A stretch of DNA of 39,797 nt from Spirochaetia bacterium (GCA_025997675.1 BNUX01000018.1:1-39797), one strand, 5' to 3'; positions 24,695 to 33,282 are shown, counted from the first letter of the stretch. Made by a program: numbers and translations. The notes: generated from the sequence alone by a model not told the origin.

Positions 24695-24799
24695 ATGGCA
24701 TTCTTATTGAGTCATTGGCATTGTATAATTCCGCTTGCCGGAATCGTAATAGCATCGCTTCTTATGAGGCGGGGAAAGTCAGGGAATTCTGATAAATAG
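24695..24799 (+). CDS. 34-residue single-pass membrane peptide in the copper operon
   Basis: This short gene has a strong AAGGAGG site 9 bases before its ATG, standard codon use, and sits 23 bases after the fusion gene and 13 before the DUF2318 gene. The peptide starts MAFLLSHWHC, continues with a hydrophobic helix (IIPLAGIVIASLLM) and ends with a basic, hydrophilic tail (RRGKSGNSDK), so the N-terminus should face the periplasm. The HWHC cluster before the helix could bind metal. Its arrangement vaguely recalls small DUF2933-type peptides of copper loci, but I cannot confirm homology. Confidence 0.65.
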   Translation: MAFLLSHWHCIIPLAGIVIASLLMRRGKSGNSDK

Positions 24800-24812
24800 G
24801 GAGATACAGAAA

Positions 24813-25283
24813 ATGTGCAGAGGTTTTAGAATAGCAATTTTATTGTTGATTATGGCGTCCAATGGGTTCGCCCAAAACGCGGGGCAGCAGAATGTGGTAA
24901 AACCGCCCATTGCGGACAAGGATCTGGTAATATCCATTGCGGAAATAACCGAAAACGCGGTCTTCTATCCGGTTGATATCGAAGGAACCCGCCTTGAGGT
25001 GCTCGCGGTAAAGGCGCCGGACGGCACCGTCAGGACGGCGTTTAACACCTGCCAGGTGTGTTACGGATCGGGCCGGGGATTTTACAAACAGCAGGGGACC
25101 GTGCTGGTCTGCCAAAACTGCGGCAACCGTTTCCGCATGAGCCAGGTAGAAGTACGAAGCGGCGGTTGTAACCCGGTGCCGATTTTCCCGCAAAACAAAA
25201 CGGTAACGGCTAATACCGTCACCATTTCAAAAGACTATTTGAAAGAAACGAAGGCGATTTTCGCCCGGTGGAGGCGCAGCTAA
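24813..25283 (+). CDS. DUF2318-family exported cysteine-rich protein
   Basis: A 156-residue protein with a signal peptide (about 1-21, ending SNGFAQ). The mature part holds the DUF2318 cysteine pattern: NTCQVCYGSGRGFY (Cys80, Cys83), LVCQNCGNRF (Cys100, Cys103) and GGCNP (Cys119), probably a metal or Fe-S/zinc site. DUF2318 proteins accompany iron/copper uptake systems such as the P19/FTR1-type loci of epsilonproteobacteria; here the partner is CopA and the HMA-cupredoxin fusion. A GGGAG site precedes the ATG. The stop overlaps the copA start as TAATG. Confidence 0.85.
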   Translation: MCRGFRIAILLLIMASNGFAQNAGQQNVVKPPIADKDLVISIAEITENAVFYPVDIEGTRLEVLAVKAPDGTVRTAFNTCQVCYGSGRGFYKQQGTVLVCQNCGNRFRMSQVEVRSGGCNPVPIFPQNKTVTANTVTISKDYLKETKAIFARWRRS

Positions 25284-27772
25284 TGGAAGCTCAAACACTT
25301 CAAATAGGCGGGATGACCTGCGCGGCCTGCGCGGCGCGGATAGAACGGACGGTGAAAAAGCTTCCCGGCATAAACACAGCTACGGTAAACCTGGCCAGCG
25401 AAAAGTTGTTTGTCGAGTTTGACAATACTATCCAGGTCACCGCCATTAAGGATGCGGTTATCAAGATCGGCTATGACGTATTGGAGAAGCCGGCGAGCAG
25501 CCAGGTAACCATACCCATTGGGGGCATGACCTGTGCGGCCTGCTCGGCGCGGGTAGAAAAGGCTATCCGCAAAGTTGACGGCATAGAAAGCGTTTCGGTG
25601 AATCTTGCCACGGAAAAAGCCACGGTGGCTTATGATCCGCATAAGGTGCGCGTATCGGCGATCAAGGAAGTTATCGAAAAGGCGGGCTACACGGCGCTGG
25701 AAATTTCCCGGGAAACCGTCGATGAGGATAAGCTCCGCAAGGAACGGGCGGTTAGGACCCTCTGGACCAAGTTTATTGTCGCCGTAAGCTTGGCGGCGCC
25801 TCTGCTGTATATTGCCATGGCGCCCATGATCACCTGGATACGTTTGCCCTTCCCCCGCGCTCTTGACCCGATGAACTTCCCCCTGGTGTACGCCCTTGTG
25901 GAACTTCTCCTGGTGATCCCCATTGTTGTAGCGGGGAACCGGTTTTATGTCGTAGGTTTCAAGGCCCTTGTCCAGCGGAGCCCCAACATGGATTCCCTCA
26001 TTGCCCTGGGCACCAGCGCGGCGATACTGTACAGCCTCTACAATGTTTCACAGATTATCGGGGGCAATTTCAAGGCGGTAGAATCACTGTACTTTGAAAG
26101 CGCCGGGGTGATCATCGCACTGATACTGTTAGGCAAGTCCCTGGAGGCGGTATCGAAGGGCAAGACCAGCGAGGCCATAAAAAAACTGATGGGCCTGGCC
26201 CCAAAAACCGCCATCATCATCGAGAACGGGGTGGAAAAGGAAATCCCCATTGATGAGGTTGTGCCCGGGGATATTATTGTGGTTAAGCCCGGAGCAAAAA
26301 TCCCCGTGGACGGTACGGTGGTGGATGGCCACACATCAATAGATGAATCCATGCTTACCGGTGAAAGTATGCCGGTAGACAAAGATGCGGGGGCCGATGT
26401 TTATGCCGCCACCATAAATACTACGGGCCTTATCCGTTTCAAAGCCACCAAGATAGGCGGAGAAACCGCCCTGGCGCAGATCATCAAACTAGTTGAGGAC
26501 GCCCAGGGTTCCAAGGCCCCCATCGCCCAACTGGCGGATATTGTGTCCGGCTATTTTGTCCCCATTGTGTGTGTGATAGCGATACTCTCAGGCGCCGCCT
26601 GGTTCATCGCCACCACGGTTAACCCGGCGCTGCTCCCCGCAGGTTATTTCCCCGTAAAGTTTGCCCTCACCATATTCATATCCGTGCTGGTTATCGCCTG
26701 CCCCTGTGCCCTTGGCCTTGCCACCCCCACGGCAATCATGGTAGCCACCGGCAAGGGCGCGGAAAACGGCATCCTCATCAAGGGCGGGGAAGCCCTGGAA
26801 ACCACCCACAAGGTGAGTACCATTGTGTTTGACAAGACCGGAACCATCACCGAAGGGAAGCCGAAGGTTACCGATATAATCCCCGCCGGAATTGAAGCGG
26901 ATTATCTGCTCCGGATCACCGCCTCCGCCGAAAAAGGCTCTGAGCATCCCCTGGGGCAGGCGATTGTCAATGACGCGGAAGAAAAAGGGTTGGAATTTTT
27001 TACGGTGGATAGTTTTGAATCCCTCACCGGCCGGGGCATAGAAGCGCTCATCAACGGTGCAAAAACCCTGGTAGGAAACCGTAAACTCATGGATGAACGG
27101 GGCGTCTCCCTTGTGGAACTGGAATCGGAATCGGACCGTTTAGCCGGGGAGGGGAAGACGCCGATGTACGCGGCCCTTGATGGGAAAATTGCCGGTATTA
27201 TCGCCGTTGCTGACACGGTAAAGCCCAGCAGTAAAGCTGCTATCGAAGGCCTCCATCAAATGGGCATAGAGGTAGTCATGATCACCGGGGACAACAAAAA
27301 GACGGCGGATGCCATTGCTAGGCAGGTGGGGATAGACCGGGTGCTTTCCGAAGTGCTGCCCCAGGATAAGTCCAACGAGGTAAAGAAGCTCCAGGAGGAG
27401 GGTAGGAAGGTCGCCATGGTGGGGGACGGTATCAACGACGCCCCCGCCCTTGCCCAAGCGGATATTGGCATCGCCATTGGCAGCGGCACCGATGTGGCTA
27501 TGGAGTCCGCAGATATTGTGCTTATGCGGAGCGATTTGATGGATGTACCCACGGCCATCAACCTGAGCAAAAAGACGATCCGTAACATCAAACAGAACCT
27601 GTTTTGGGCCTTTGGGTATAACACCGTGGGCATCCCCATTGCGGCGGGGCTGCTCCACATCTTTGGTGGCCCCCTCTTAAACCCCATCTTCGCCGCTGCC
27701 GCCATGAGTATGAGTTCCGTATCGGTGTTGACCAACGCACTGCGGCTGAAACGGTTTAAACCAACAAAATAA
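25283..27772 (+). CDS. copA: Copper-translocating P1B-type ATPase CopA
   Basis: An 829-residue Cu(I) pump. It has two N-terminal HMA domains with GMTCAAC (Cys13/Cys16 and Cys84/Cys87) and eight predicted membrane helices. The intramembrane site is CPC (473-475) in VIACPCALG, the phosphorylated aspartate is 517 in DKTGT, with TGES in the actuator, SEHPLG in the nucleotide domain and GDGINDAP in the hinge. The C-terminal membrane motifs (FGYNTVGIP, MSMSSVSV) match Cu(I) ATPases (P1B-1). The frame is open to a GTG at 25268, but the ATG at 25283 has GGAGG eight bases upstream and overlaps the DUF2318 stop. Export of Cu(I) from the cytoplasm is the usual direction. Confidence 0.96.
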   Translation: MEAQTLQIGGMTCAACAARIERTVKKLPGINTATVNLASEKLFVEFDNTIQVTAIKDAVIKIGYDVLEKPASSQVTIPIGGMTCAACSARVEKAIRKVDGIESVSVNLATEKATVAYDPHKVRVSAIKEVIEKAGYTALEISRETVDEDKLRKERAVRTLWTKFIVAVSLAAPLLYIAMAPMITWIRLPFPRALDPMNFPLVYALVELLLVIPIVVAGNRFYVVGFKALVQRSPNMDSLIALGTSAAILYSLYNVSQIIGGNFKAVESLYFESAGVIIALILLGKSLEAVSKGKTSEAIKKLMGLAPKTAIIIENGVEKEIPIDEVVPGDIIVVKPGAKIPVDGTVVDGHTSIDESMLTGESMPVDKDAGADVYAATINTTGLIRFKATKIGGETALAQIIKLVEDAQGSKAPIAQLADIVSGYFVPIVCVIAILSGAAWFIATTVNPALLPAGYFPVKFALTIFISVLVIACPCALGLATPTAIMVATGKGAENGILIKGGEALETTHKVSTIVFDKTGTITEGKPKVTDIIPAGIEADYLLRITASAEKGSEHPLGQAIVNDAEEKGLEFFTVDSFESLTGRGIEALINGAKTLVGNRKLMDERGVSLVELESESDRLAGEGKTPMYAALDGKIAGIIAVADTVKPSSKAAIEGLHQMGIEVVMITGDNKKTADAIARQVGIDRVLSEVLPQDKSNEVKKLQEEGRKVAMVGDGINDAPALAQADIGIAIGSGTDVAMESADIVLMRSDLMDVPTAINLSKKTIRNIKQNLFWAFGYNTVGIPIAAGLLHIFGGPLLNPIFAAAAMSMSSVSVLTNALRLKRFKPTK

Positions 27773-27785
27773 AAGGAGTATGAAC

Positions 27786-28448
27786 ATGTACAGAATATTG
27801 ACAATTATGATGATTACCGTAATGGTGTCCGCCTGTTCCCAACTGGATGTGGTGGGGACGGATTCAAAACGTTCCTTCAACGCGGTGTTGGACGCACTGC
27901 CCGGCAATATTGCGGCGGACGAAATGAACGCCGGCTGGTCCCTCTCCGCGCCGGATGGGGAGGCCCGGTTTGTGTGGAGCGTCGACTACAGCAAGAGCCC
28001 CCTCCATGATGTGATGCTGGAAGTGGAAGCCCGGCCATTTCTTGACGCAGGTTTGAATCCCGATAAGCTGCCGGAGGATATTGCATTCTACGAAGGTAAA
28101 CTTATGGTGGGGACGAAACTGGGAAATGATCAATTGAAGTATTCCGGCGCACCCACGCCCCTTGCATCCTATGAGCAGATCGTTACGCTGTACCGAAAGA
28201 CCATCGGCTACCATGCCGCCCTGGATCATTACGGCGTAAGCATCGGGGATGGAAACCTCTTTGAATGGGCCAAGGATATGAGCGCCAATGACAAGGATAT
28301 TGTTTTTGTCCTCAATCCCGAGCCGTTTATCAAGGCCGGGGTTAATCCGAATACGGTTCAAGGGTGGACCTTCGCAAAGGTTCCGGTGGATGTCAACGGG
28401 AAAGCGGTTGAGGTAGATAAGTTCCTAAAACCCTTTAATGTGCAGTAA
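27786..28448 (+). CDS. Copper-operon lipoprotein with an internal duplication
   Basis: The 220-residue product has a lipobox at VSAC (Cys17). Two segments resemble each other: EARPFLDAGLNPDKLPEDI (about 83-101) and NPEPFIKAGVNPNTVQGWT (about 176-194), which suggests a duplicated domain of about 95 residues. Family not recognised. Two ATGs lie six bases apart; AAAGGAG is one base from the first (27780) but seven from the second, so 27786 is chosen. Its position between copA and the rseC-like gene suggests a periplasmic role in metal handling or redox (inference only). Confidence 0.75.
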   Translation: MYRILTIMMITVMVSACSQLDVVGTDSKRSFNAVLDALPGNIAADEMNAGWSLSAPDGEARFVWSVDYSKSPLHDVMLEVEARPFLDAGLNPDKLPEDIAFYEGKLMVGTKLGNDQLKYSGAPTPLASYEQIVTLYRKTIGYHAALDHYGVSIGDGNLFEWAKDMSANDKDIVFVLNPEPFIKAGVNPNTVQGWTFAKVPVDVNGKAVEVDKFLKPFNVQ

Positions 28449-28451
28449 CGT

Positions 28452-28860
28452 ATGAAAGAAACCGGAGTAGTAGTGAATCTAAAAGGCGCATTGGCAACTG
28501 TTAAGGTTACGCGCCCGGCGGCCTCAAACGGCTGTTGTCATTTTGATACTACCAAGGATGAATTCCTGGACGCCTGTAATACCTGTAATGCCGCCGTTAA
28601 TGACCGGGTATCCGTCGAATCGGCGGCGGAAACAGAAAAAAGCCAAGCCTTTGTACAATTCGGCGTTTACATGGCCGGTTTTGTACTTGGCTTAGTGACG
28701 GGGTACTATGCAGCCCTGCTGTTATGCGGAAAATATGCAGGGTTTGTTTTCTGTTGCGGCGGCGCTGGCAGCGGTTGTTATTATCCATATTGTTTACAAA
28801 CACTGCTCCGGTAATGCGGTAAAGAAGCTGCCGGTTATCAGTGAGATTATCTACGGTTAA
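28452..28860 (+). pseudogene. RseC-like (SoxR-reducing system) protein gene, +1 frameshifted
   Basis: Frame one begins at 28452 (MKETGVVVNLKGALATVKV) with the cysteine cluster NGCCHFD and CNTC, then the first RseC membrane helix (FGVYMAGFVLGLVTGYYAALLL). It then runs into a non-RseC tail and stops at 28814. From about 28735 the next frame supplies the rest: the second helix (LFSVAAALAAVVIIHIVYKH) and the family tail LPVISEIIYG, ending at 28860. One extra base, perhaps in the AAAA run at 28730-28733, separates the halves. It is therefore a recent pseudogene, a sequencing error, or a frameshifted gene. Joined, the protein would have about 136 residues. RseC-like proteins sit with electron-transfer (Rnf/Rsx) systems elsewhere. 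Confidence 0.8.
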
Positions 28861-28886
28861 AAAAGACCGCCGGGTAAGGGCGGTCT
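28858..28886 (-). terminator. Intrinsic terminator of the potABCD operon
   Basis: AGACCGCC (28864-28871) and GGCGGTCT (28879-28886) form an 8-bp stem with a 7-base loop. Read on the minus strand it is followed by a T-run, so it ends the pot operon. It also closes the convergent copper operon, with a weaker T-tract. Confidence 0.8.
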
Positions 28887-28895
28887 ATATGCTTC

Positions 28896-29972
28896 TTATT
28901 TTCCTGACCGTTCCTTAAAGGCGGTCCATATCCGGTTATGTTCCTCCTCCGCAGCTTCATTAATGTTCTGGATCATCTCCATGTCTATATTGAAACCCTC
29001 TGGCAGAGTCAGGAAGGGGCGCAGTTCATCACTGATATAGGGATCCGATGCAGCGTAGGTACTGTAATAAAGCAGGTGCTCAAAGCACGCCGCCCCGTTT
29101 TGGGCATCCAGAATATAGTTGAGGAAGGCGTAGGCCGCATCGGCGTTGGGGGCATTGCTGGGGATAAAGCCCGCCATAATCCCAAACCCAATACCCTCGG
29201 CGGGGAACACCAGTTCCAATTCCGGCCTCTCCAGTTTTACAGTGGTTGCCTGGTCGGTGTAAAATACTCCGGCGGCAATTTCACCGGAAAGGAATTCATC
29301 TTCCAGGCCGGTGTCCCGGATCAGCCGGATATTCGGCGCCAGTCCCAGGAGCTTTTCTCCCGCCTGCCGGATCACCGTAATATCATTGGTGTTGTAACTC
29401 TGTCCCAGCACTTTGAGGGCCATCCCATTGATAACACGGAAGTTACCCATGATGCCGATCTTGTCCTTCAGGGAAGGGTCCCAAAGGTCGGCGTATCCCC
29501 GTATCTTTACCGAAACCTTACGCGGATCATAGGCCAGGGTTACCACCCCGGCGCCATAGGGGACCGTATACGCATCCTCGGGATCGTAGAATTGCTGCTG
29601 ATAGATAGGGTTGATGTTCCGGTAATTGGGAAGCTTTGTTTTATCCAGCTTCCGCACCAATCCTTCCACAATGGCGGTCTCGATGATATAGTCATCGGCG
29701 ATGATGAGATCGTAATCCCCCCCACCTGCGGTTTGCAGTTTTGTCATCATGGTTTCATCCTCATCAAAGTTGACATAGTTGATGGTGTACCCGGTCTCCT
29801 TCTCAAACCCATCAAGAATTTCCCGGGGGAATATCTCCGCCCAGGTATAGAGGGTAAGCTGCTTTTTTGCCTTGCCCTCCCGTGAGCCCCCCGCCTGTAT
29901 TCCTATCAGGAGAACAAGGAAAAGGGCTACTACCCCAGCCAGCGCCAATACAACAAACTTGTTCTTCTTCAT
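28896..29972 (-). CDS. potD: Spermidine/putrescine-binding protein PotD
   Basis: The periplasmic polyamine-binding component, 358 residues. It begins with a signal or anchor helix (about 5-27, no lipobox cysteine) followed by the family opening LTLYTWAEIFPREILDGFEKETGY. Other family features are YDLIIADDYII, YTVPYGAGVVTLAYDP and DPSLKDKIGIMGN, with aspartate and glutamate residues placed to bind the amino groups (for example YVNFDEDE, LEDEFLSGEIAAGVFYTDQ). Its start overlaps the potC stop (ATGA). The order is potA - protease - potB - potC - potD, matching the treponemal pot operon except for the insertion. Confidence 0.95.
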   Translation of the reverse strand: MKKNKFVVLALAGVVALFLVLLIGIQAGGSREGKAKKQLTLYTWAEIFPREILDGFEKETGYTINYVNFDEDETMMTKLQTAGGGDYDLIIADDYIIETAIVEGLVRKLDKTKLPNYRNINPIYQQQFYDPEDAYTVPYGAGVVTLAYDPRKVSVKIRGYADLWDPSLKDKIGIMGNFRVINGMALKVLGQSYNTNDITVIRQAGEKLLGLAPNIRLIRDTGLEDEFLSGEIAAGVFYTDQATTVKLERPELELVFPAEGIGFGIMAGFIPSNAPNADAAYAFLNYILDAQNGAACFEHLLYYSTYAASDPYISDELRPFLTLPEGFNIDMEMIQNINEAAEEEHNRIWTAFKERSGK

Positions 29973-30796
29973 TTCAGACTTCCTTTAGTTTCTTTATTTT
30001 GTCCGTGCCGGTGTTTACCCACAGCAGCGGATAGCAAACACAGTAAAATTGTGGCTACAAAGAGCAGGGTACAGAGGGCGTTCGTTTTCGGGGTAACCCC
30101 CGTCTTAATCTGAGAAAAGATCCTGACAGGCAGGGTATTCGTATTAGGTCCCGTAACAAAAACGCTGACAATCACATCATCAAAACTCATGGCAAAGGCG
30201 ATAAGCATCCCCGACACAACCGCCGGCAATATCAACGGGAGGGTAATATCAAAAAAAGCCCGCCATTCACCCGCCCCCAGATCCTTTGCCGCCTCCACGT
30301 AACTCTTATCCAGCCCCGCAAGCCGGGCCTTAACCAGCATATACACGTAGGGTATACAAAAACACGTATGGGCTATCACCAGGGTGACCATCCCCAGGGG
30401 AAATGCCAGTAGTGAAAAGAATGCCAGCAGCACCATCCCCAGGATAATTTCCGGAATCATAATAGGCAGGATGGAAAGGTATTCCAGTATTTTTTCTAGC
30501 CTACCGGTCCCCCTGATGCTTCCGGACCCACGTAATTCCTGTCTGCCCTGTGTCCCCACCGCCCCCAGGGTCCCGATGACCGCCGCCAGAAAACTTGCCG
30601 ACAGTGCCAGAACCACACTGTTCCACAGGGCGCTCCACATGGACCGGTCCCGGAACAGTTCCCCATACCACCGCAGAGAGAACCCGCCCCAGGCCGAACT
30701 CAAGCGGCTCTCATTAAAGGAATAGATGATAACCAGCAGTATGGGCACATACAACAAACACAGGATTAGGGCGATATACCCCTTCTTCATAAACAT
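29969..30796 (-). CDS. potC: Polyamine ABC transporter permease PotC
   Basis: An inner-membrane permease of 275 residues with six predicted helices. The EAA loop that contacts the ATPase is EAAKDLGAGEWRAFFDITLPL (mid-protein, about residues 168-188). The region between the first helices is about 25 residues longer than usual, with a GSIRGTGRLEKILEY insertion. A second ATG (30790) lies two codons in; either may start. It follows potB after three bases. Confidence 0.93.
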   Translation of the reverse strand: MFMKKGYIALILCLLYVPILLVIIYSFNESRLSSAWGGFSLRWYGELFRDRSMWSALWNSVVLALSASFLAAVIGTLGAVGTQGRQELRGSGSIRGTGRLEKILEYLSILPIMIPEIILGMVLLAFFSLLAFPLGMVTLVIAHTCFCIPYVYMLVKARLAGLDKSYVEAAKDLGAGEWRAFFDITLPLILPAVVSGMLIAFAMSFDDVIVSVFVTGPNTNTLPVRIFSQIKTGVTPKTNALCTLLFVATILLCLLSAAVGKHRHGQNKETKGSLK

Positions 30797-30799
30797 GGC

Positions 30800-31657
30800 T
30801 TATACCAGCCCTTCCAAATCCCCGCTGCCCCCCAGGGTCCGGCTAAGCCGCCGGTAAAAATAGATGAAAATACTGGTCATGATCATAAGCATCACGCTCA
30901 AGGCCGCCGCGAAGGGCCAGTCATGGGCCCTCATCAACTGTTCCTGTATCAGGTTTCCTACCAGCACCACCTTGTTCCCTCCCAGAATATCGGCGATAAA
31001 GAAAAGCCCCATAGAGGGAATAAACGTCAGGATCACCCCGGAAAATAACCCCGGCATAGTCAGGGGCAGGCTTACCGTCAGGAAGGCCCGCACCGGCGAT
31101 GCGCCAAGATCCCGCGCGGCCTCTACCAGTCCCCGGTCCAGCTTTTCTGCGCTGGCGAATACCGCGTAAATCATAAAGGGCAGCAGCGCGTAGATCATCC
31201 CGGTCACCACCGCCGGGTAACTATAGAGCAGCCGTAGCGGCTCCTTGGTTAGATGCAGCCCCATCAGCGCCGTGTCCAGGGTCCCGTTGGCCCGGAACAC
31301 GATGATCCAGCCGTAAAGCCGCATCAGGGAACTGGTCCAGAAGGGAATGATCAACAGCAGCATAACCCTGCTCCTCCAGCGCTTCGGGAGCCGGGCCATA
31401 AAATAGCCAAAGGGATACCCCATGAGGATCACCATAGCCGTACTAAACAGGGCCAGCCTGATGGACTGCACAAAGGTTTCCGCATATTCGGGAATCCCGA
31501 TGCGCTGGTAATTCCGCAGGGTGAATCCAGCCGCCACCCCCCAGGACCCTTCCCGGTGCATAAAGCTCAAAACCAGCATATATATCAGCGGCCCCAGCAC
31601 AAAAACCAGGGTGAAGATGTACATGGGAAGTGCATACCGCTCTCTGGTTTGCTTCAC
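30800..31657 (-). CDS. potB: Polyamine ABC transporter permease PotB
   Basis: The second permease, 285 residues, with six helices and the EAA motif EAARDLGASPVRAFLTVSLPL (about 183-203). The start is a GTG preceded by GGAGAAGGAAG. The substrate path is formed with PotC, with energy from PotA. It lies 10 bases after the aspartic-protease gene. Confidence 0.93.
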   Translation of the reverse strand: MKQTRERYALPMYIFTLVFVLGPLIYMLVLSFMHREGSWGVAAGFTLRNYQRIGIPEYAETFVQSIRLALFSTAMVILMGYPFGYFMARLPKRWRSRVMLLLIIPFWTSSLMRLYGWIIVFRANGTLDTALMGLHLTKEPLRLLYSYPAVVTGMIYALLPFMIYAVFASAEKLDRGLVEAARDLGASPVRAFLTVSLPLTMPGLFSGVILTFIPSMGLFFIADILGGNKVVLVGNLIQEQLMRAHDWPFAAALSVMLMIMTSIFIYFYRRLSRTLGGSGDLEGLV

Positions 31658-31667
31658 CTTCCTTCTC

Positions 31668-32081
31668 CTACTTGACCAGGCCCACGACTTTATCGCCGTG
31701 TTTGCCTACCAGCCTTTGGCCGATGGGGTCTACCATAAGGTCCATGCCTTCAAGGGGGATGAGGCCGAGAAGTACACCCCCATCTCTGGATACAACCATT
31801 GCTTCACATACGGTTGCGCGGTTTTCCCAGTGAACTTCTACCGGCCCGGCTAGTTTCCCCATTTCTTTCGTGTTATTTCCAAAAGTTACATCGCACAATT
31901 GCCGGACCCTGAGCCCCAGCTTTCTTCGCAACCGCTCGTTGATTATCAGGGTTATCGCCCCGGTATCCGCCAGCGCCTCTACCGTTACCTTCCGAACCGC
32001 CGCCGCTTTGATAAACCTACGCTTAGCCATGAATACATCCCCGGCATTTTTTAGCGTGATATCAGTGTATGTTTCTCCCAT
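31668..32081 (-). CDS. Clan AA (retropepsin-like) aspartic protease domain protein inside the pot operon
   Basis: The product is 137 residues. The motif ALADTGAITLIINERL (about 37-52) holds the catalytic Asp39-Thr-Gly (D-T-G-A), as in single-domain bacterial aspartic proteases that work as dimers. A second strand-turn VLLGLIPLEGMDLMVD (about 103-118) matches the hydrophobic-hydrophobic-Gly flap partner region. No signal peptide or membrane segment is seen, so it should be cytoplasmic. GGGAG precedes the ATG. It lies between potA (23 bases) and potB (10 bases), in the same direction, and so is co-transcribed with the polyamine transporter. Function unknown; processing of a transporter or its partner is speculation. 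Confidence 0.8.
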   Translation of the reverse strand: MGETYTDITLKNAGDVFMAKRRFIKAAAVRKVTVEALADTGAITLIINERLRRKLGLRVRQLCDVTFGNNTKEMGKLAGPVEVHWENRATVCEAMVVSRDGGVLLGLIPLEGMDLMVDPIGQRLVGKHGDKVVGLVK

Positions 32082-32104
32082 GTGTTTCTCCCTTTTATAG
32101 TATA

Positions 32105-33220
32105 CTACAAATGCCGGTCCACAATAACCGCCTGCGCCGGGTTCGCCCAGTTCACCCGCACCGGTTCCCCTGCCGCAAGGGGCGAATCTATGCCGTGCCG
32201 GCTTGCCACAAGCGTCTCTTTGACGCCCGTCTCCCCGCCTCCTGCCAGCGCCACCGTAATCCGCAGCTGTCCCCCGGCAAAACTTTTTTCCGTAACCGTT
32301 GCGGCGAGCCCTTCCCCGCTATCCGGCGGCCCCAGTACCAGGTACTCCGAGCGCACTGCCACCGTCAGCTTCTCCCCCGGCCCAATCGGCGCCCCCGGGT
32401 TTTGCACCCGGACGCGCCCCGCAGGATGTTCAAACACCAGGGTTCCCGTTTCCTCCCCGGAACCGGCGGTTCCTCTCAATATATTGGCGCCCCCCACAAA
32501 CTGCGCCACATAGCTGGTCTTAGGCCGGTCATATACCGCAGAAACAGACCCGATTTGTTCAAACCGGCCATCCCGCATTACCGCAATCCGGTCCGATATG
32601 GTCAGCGCCTCTTCCTGATCGTGGGTTATCGATATGAAGGTAATCCCCAATTGCTTCTGTAGCCGCTTTAGTTCCAGCTGCATCTGCCGTCGTAGCTGCA
32701 AATCCAGGGCTCCCAAGGGTTCATCCAACAGCAGCACCTTAGGCCGGTTTACCAAAGCCCGGGCCACCGCCACCCGCTGCCGCTGCCCTCCGGAAAGCTC
32801 TCCGGGTAGCCGCTCCTCAAACCCCGCAAGTTGGACCATCTCTAAAGCCTCGCCCACAATCCGCTGTATATCAGCCTTAGGCCGGTGTTTCAAGCGCAGG
32901 CTATAGCCGATATTCGCCGCCACGTTCATATGGGGAAACAGCGCGTAGTTCTGGAACACCATGTTCACGTCCCGCTTATCCGGCGCCATGTCCCCCACAT
33001 CCTCCCCAGCCAGAAACACCCTGCCTGCGTCCGCCTTCTCCAGCCCCGCGATGATCCGCAGGGTCGTCGTCTTCCCGCAACCCGAAGCTCCCAGGAGGGT
33101 GATAAATTCCCCGGCATGTACCGATAGGTTGATACCCCGTAAAATCGGAACCCTGTGCCCCTGGTCACCTGCAAAACTTTTTTCAATCCCCTCTAAGCGG
33201 AGTACTTCCTGTCCGTCCAT
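32105..33220 (-). CDS. potA: Polyamine ABC transporter ATP-binding protein PotA
   Basis: The ATPase of the polyamine importer, 371 residues. Walker A is GASGCGKTT (about 45-53), followed by the Q-loop NVMFQNYALFPHM-type motif, the signature LSGGQRQRVAVARAL, Walker B VLLLDEPLGALD and the H-loop SITHDQEEAL. The C-terminal TOBE domain (about 290-365) is the regulatory part. AAAGGAAG lies before the ATG. Confidence 0.95.
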   Translation of the reverse strand: MDGQEVLRLEGIEKSFAGDQGHRVPILRGINLSVHAGEFITLLGASGCGKTTTLRIIAGLEKADAGRVFLAGEDVGDMAPDKRDVNMVFQNYALFPHMNVAANIGYSLRLKHRPKADIQRIVGEALEMVQLAGFEERLPGELSGGQRQRVAVARALVNRPKVLLLDEPLGALDLQLRRQMQLELKRLQKQLGITFISITHDQEEALTISDRIAVMRDGRFEQIGSVSAVYDRPKTSYVAQFVGGANILRGTAGSGEETGTLVFEHPAGRVRVQNPGAPIGPGEKLTVAVRSEYLVLGPPDSGEGLAATVTEKSFAGGQLRITVALAGGGETGVKETLVASRHGIDSPLAAGEPVRVNWANPAQAVIVDRHL

Positions 33221-33252
33221 GTCTTCCTTTAGAATACGCTAATAACTGACAA

Positions 33253-33282
33253 ACTATACAAAAATAGTAGGCTATGAAGCAA
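33253..33282 (-). promoter_or_regulatory. Possible potA promoter
   Basis: On the minus strand TTGCTT (33277-33282), an 18-base spacer and TATAGT (33253-33258), with a leader of about 25 bases carrying the Shine-Dalgarno. Confidence 0.5.

Noticed and set aside
32099..32108. TAGTATACTA palindrome with a TATACT box between potA and the protease gene as an internal promoter
   Set aside because: No matching -35 is found at the right distance; a ten-base palindrome alone is weak evidence.
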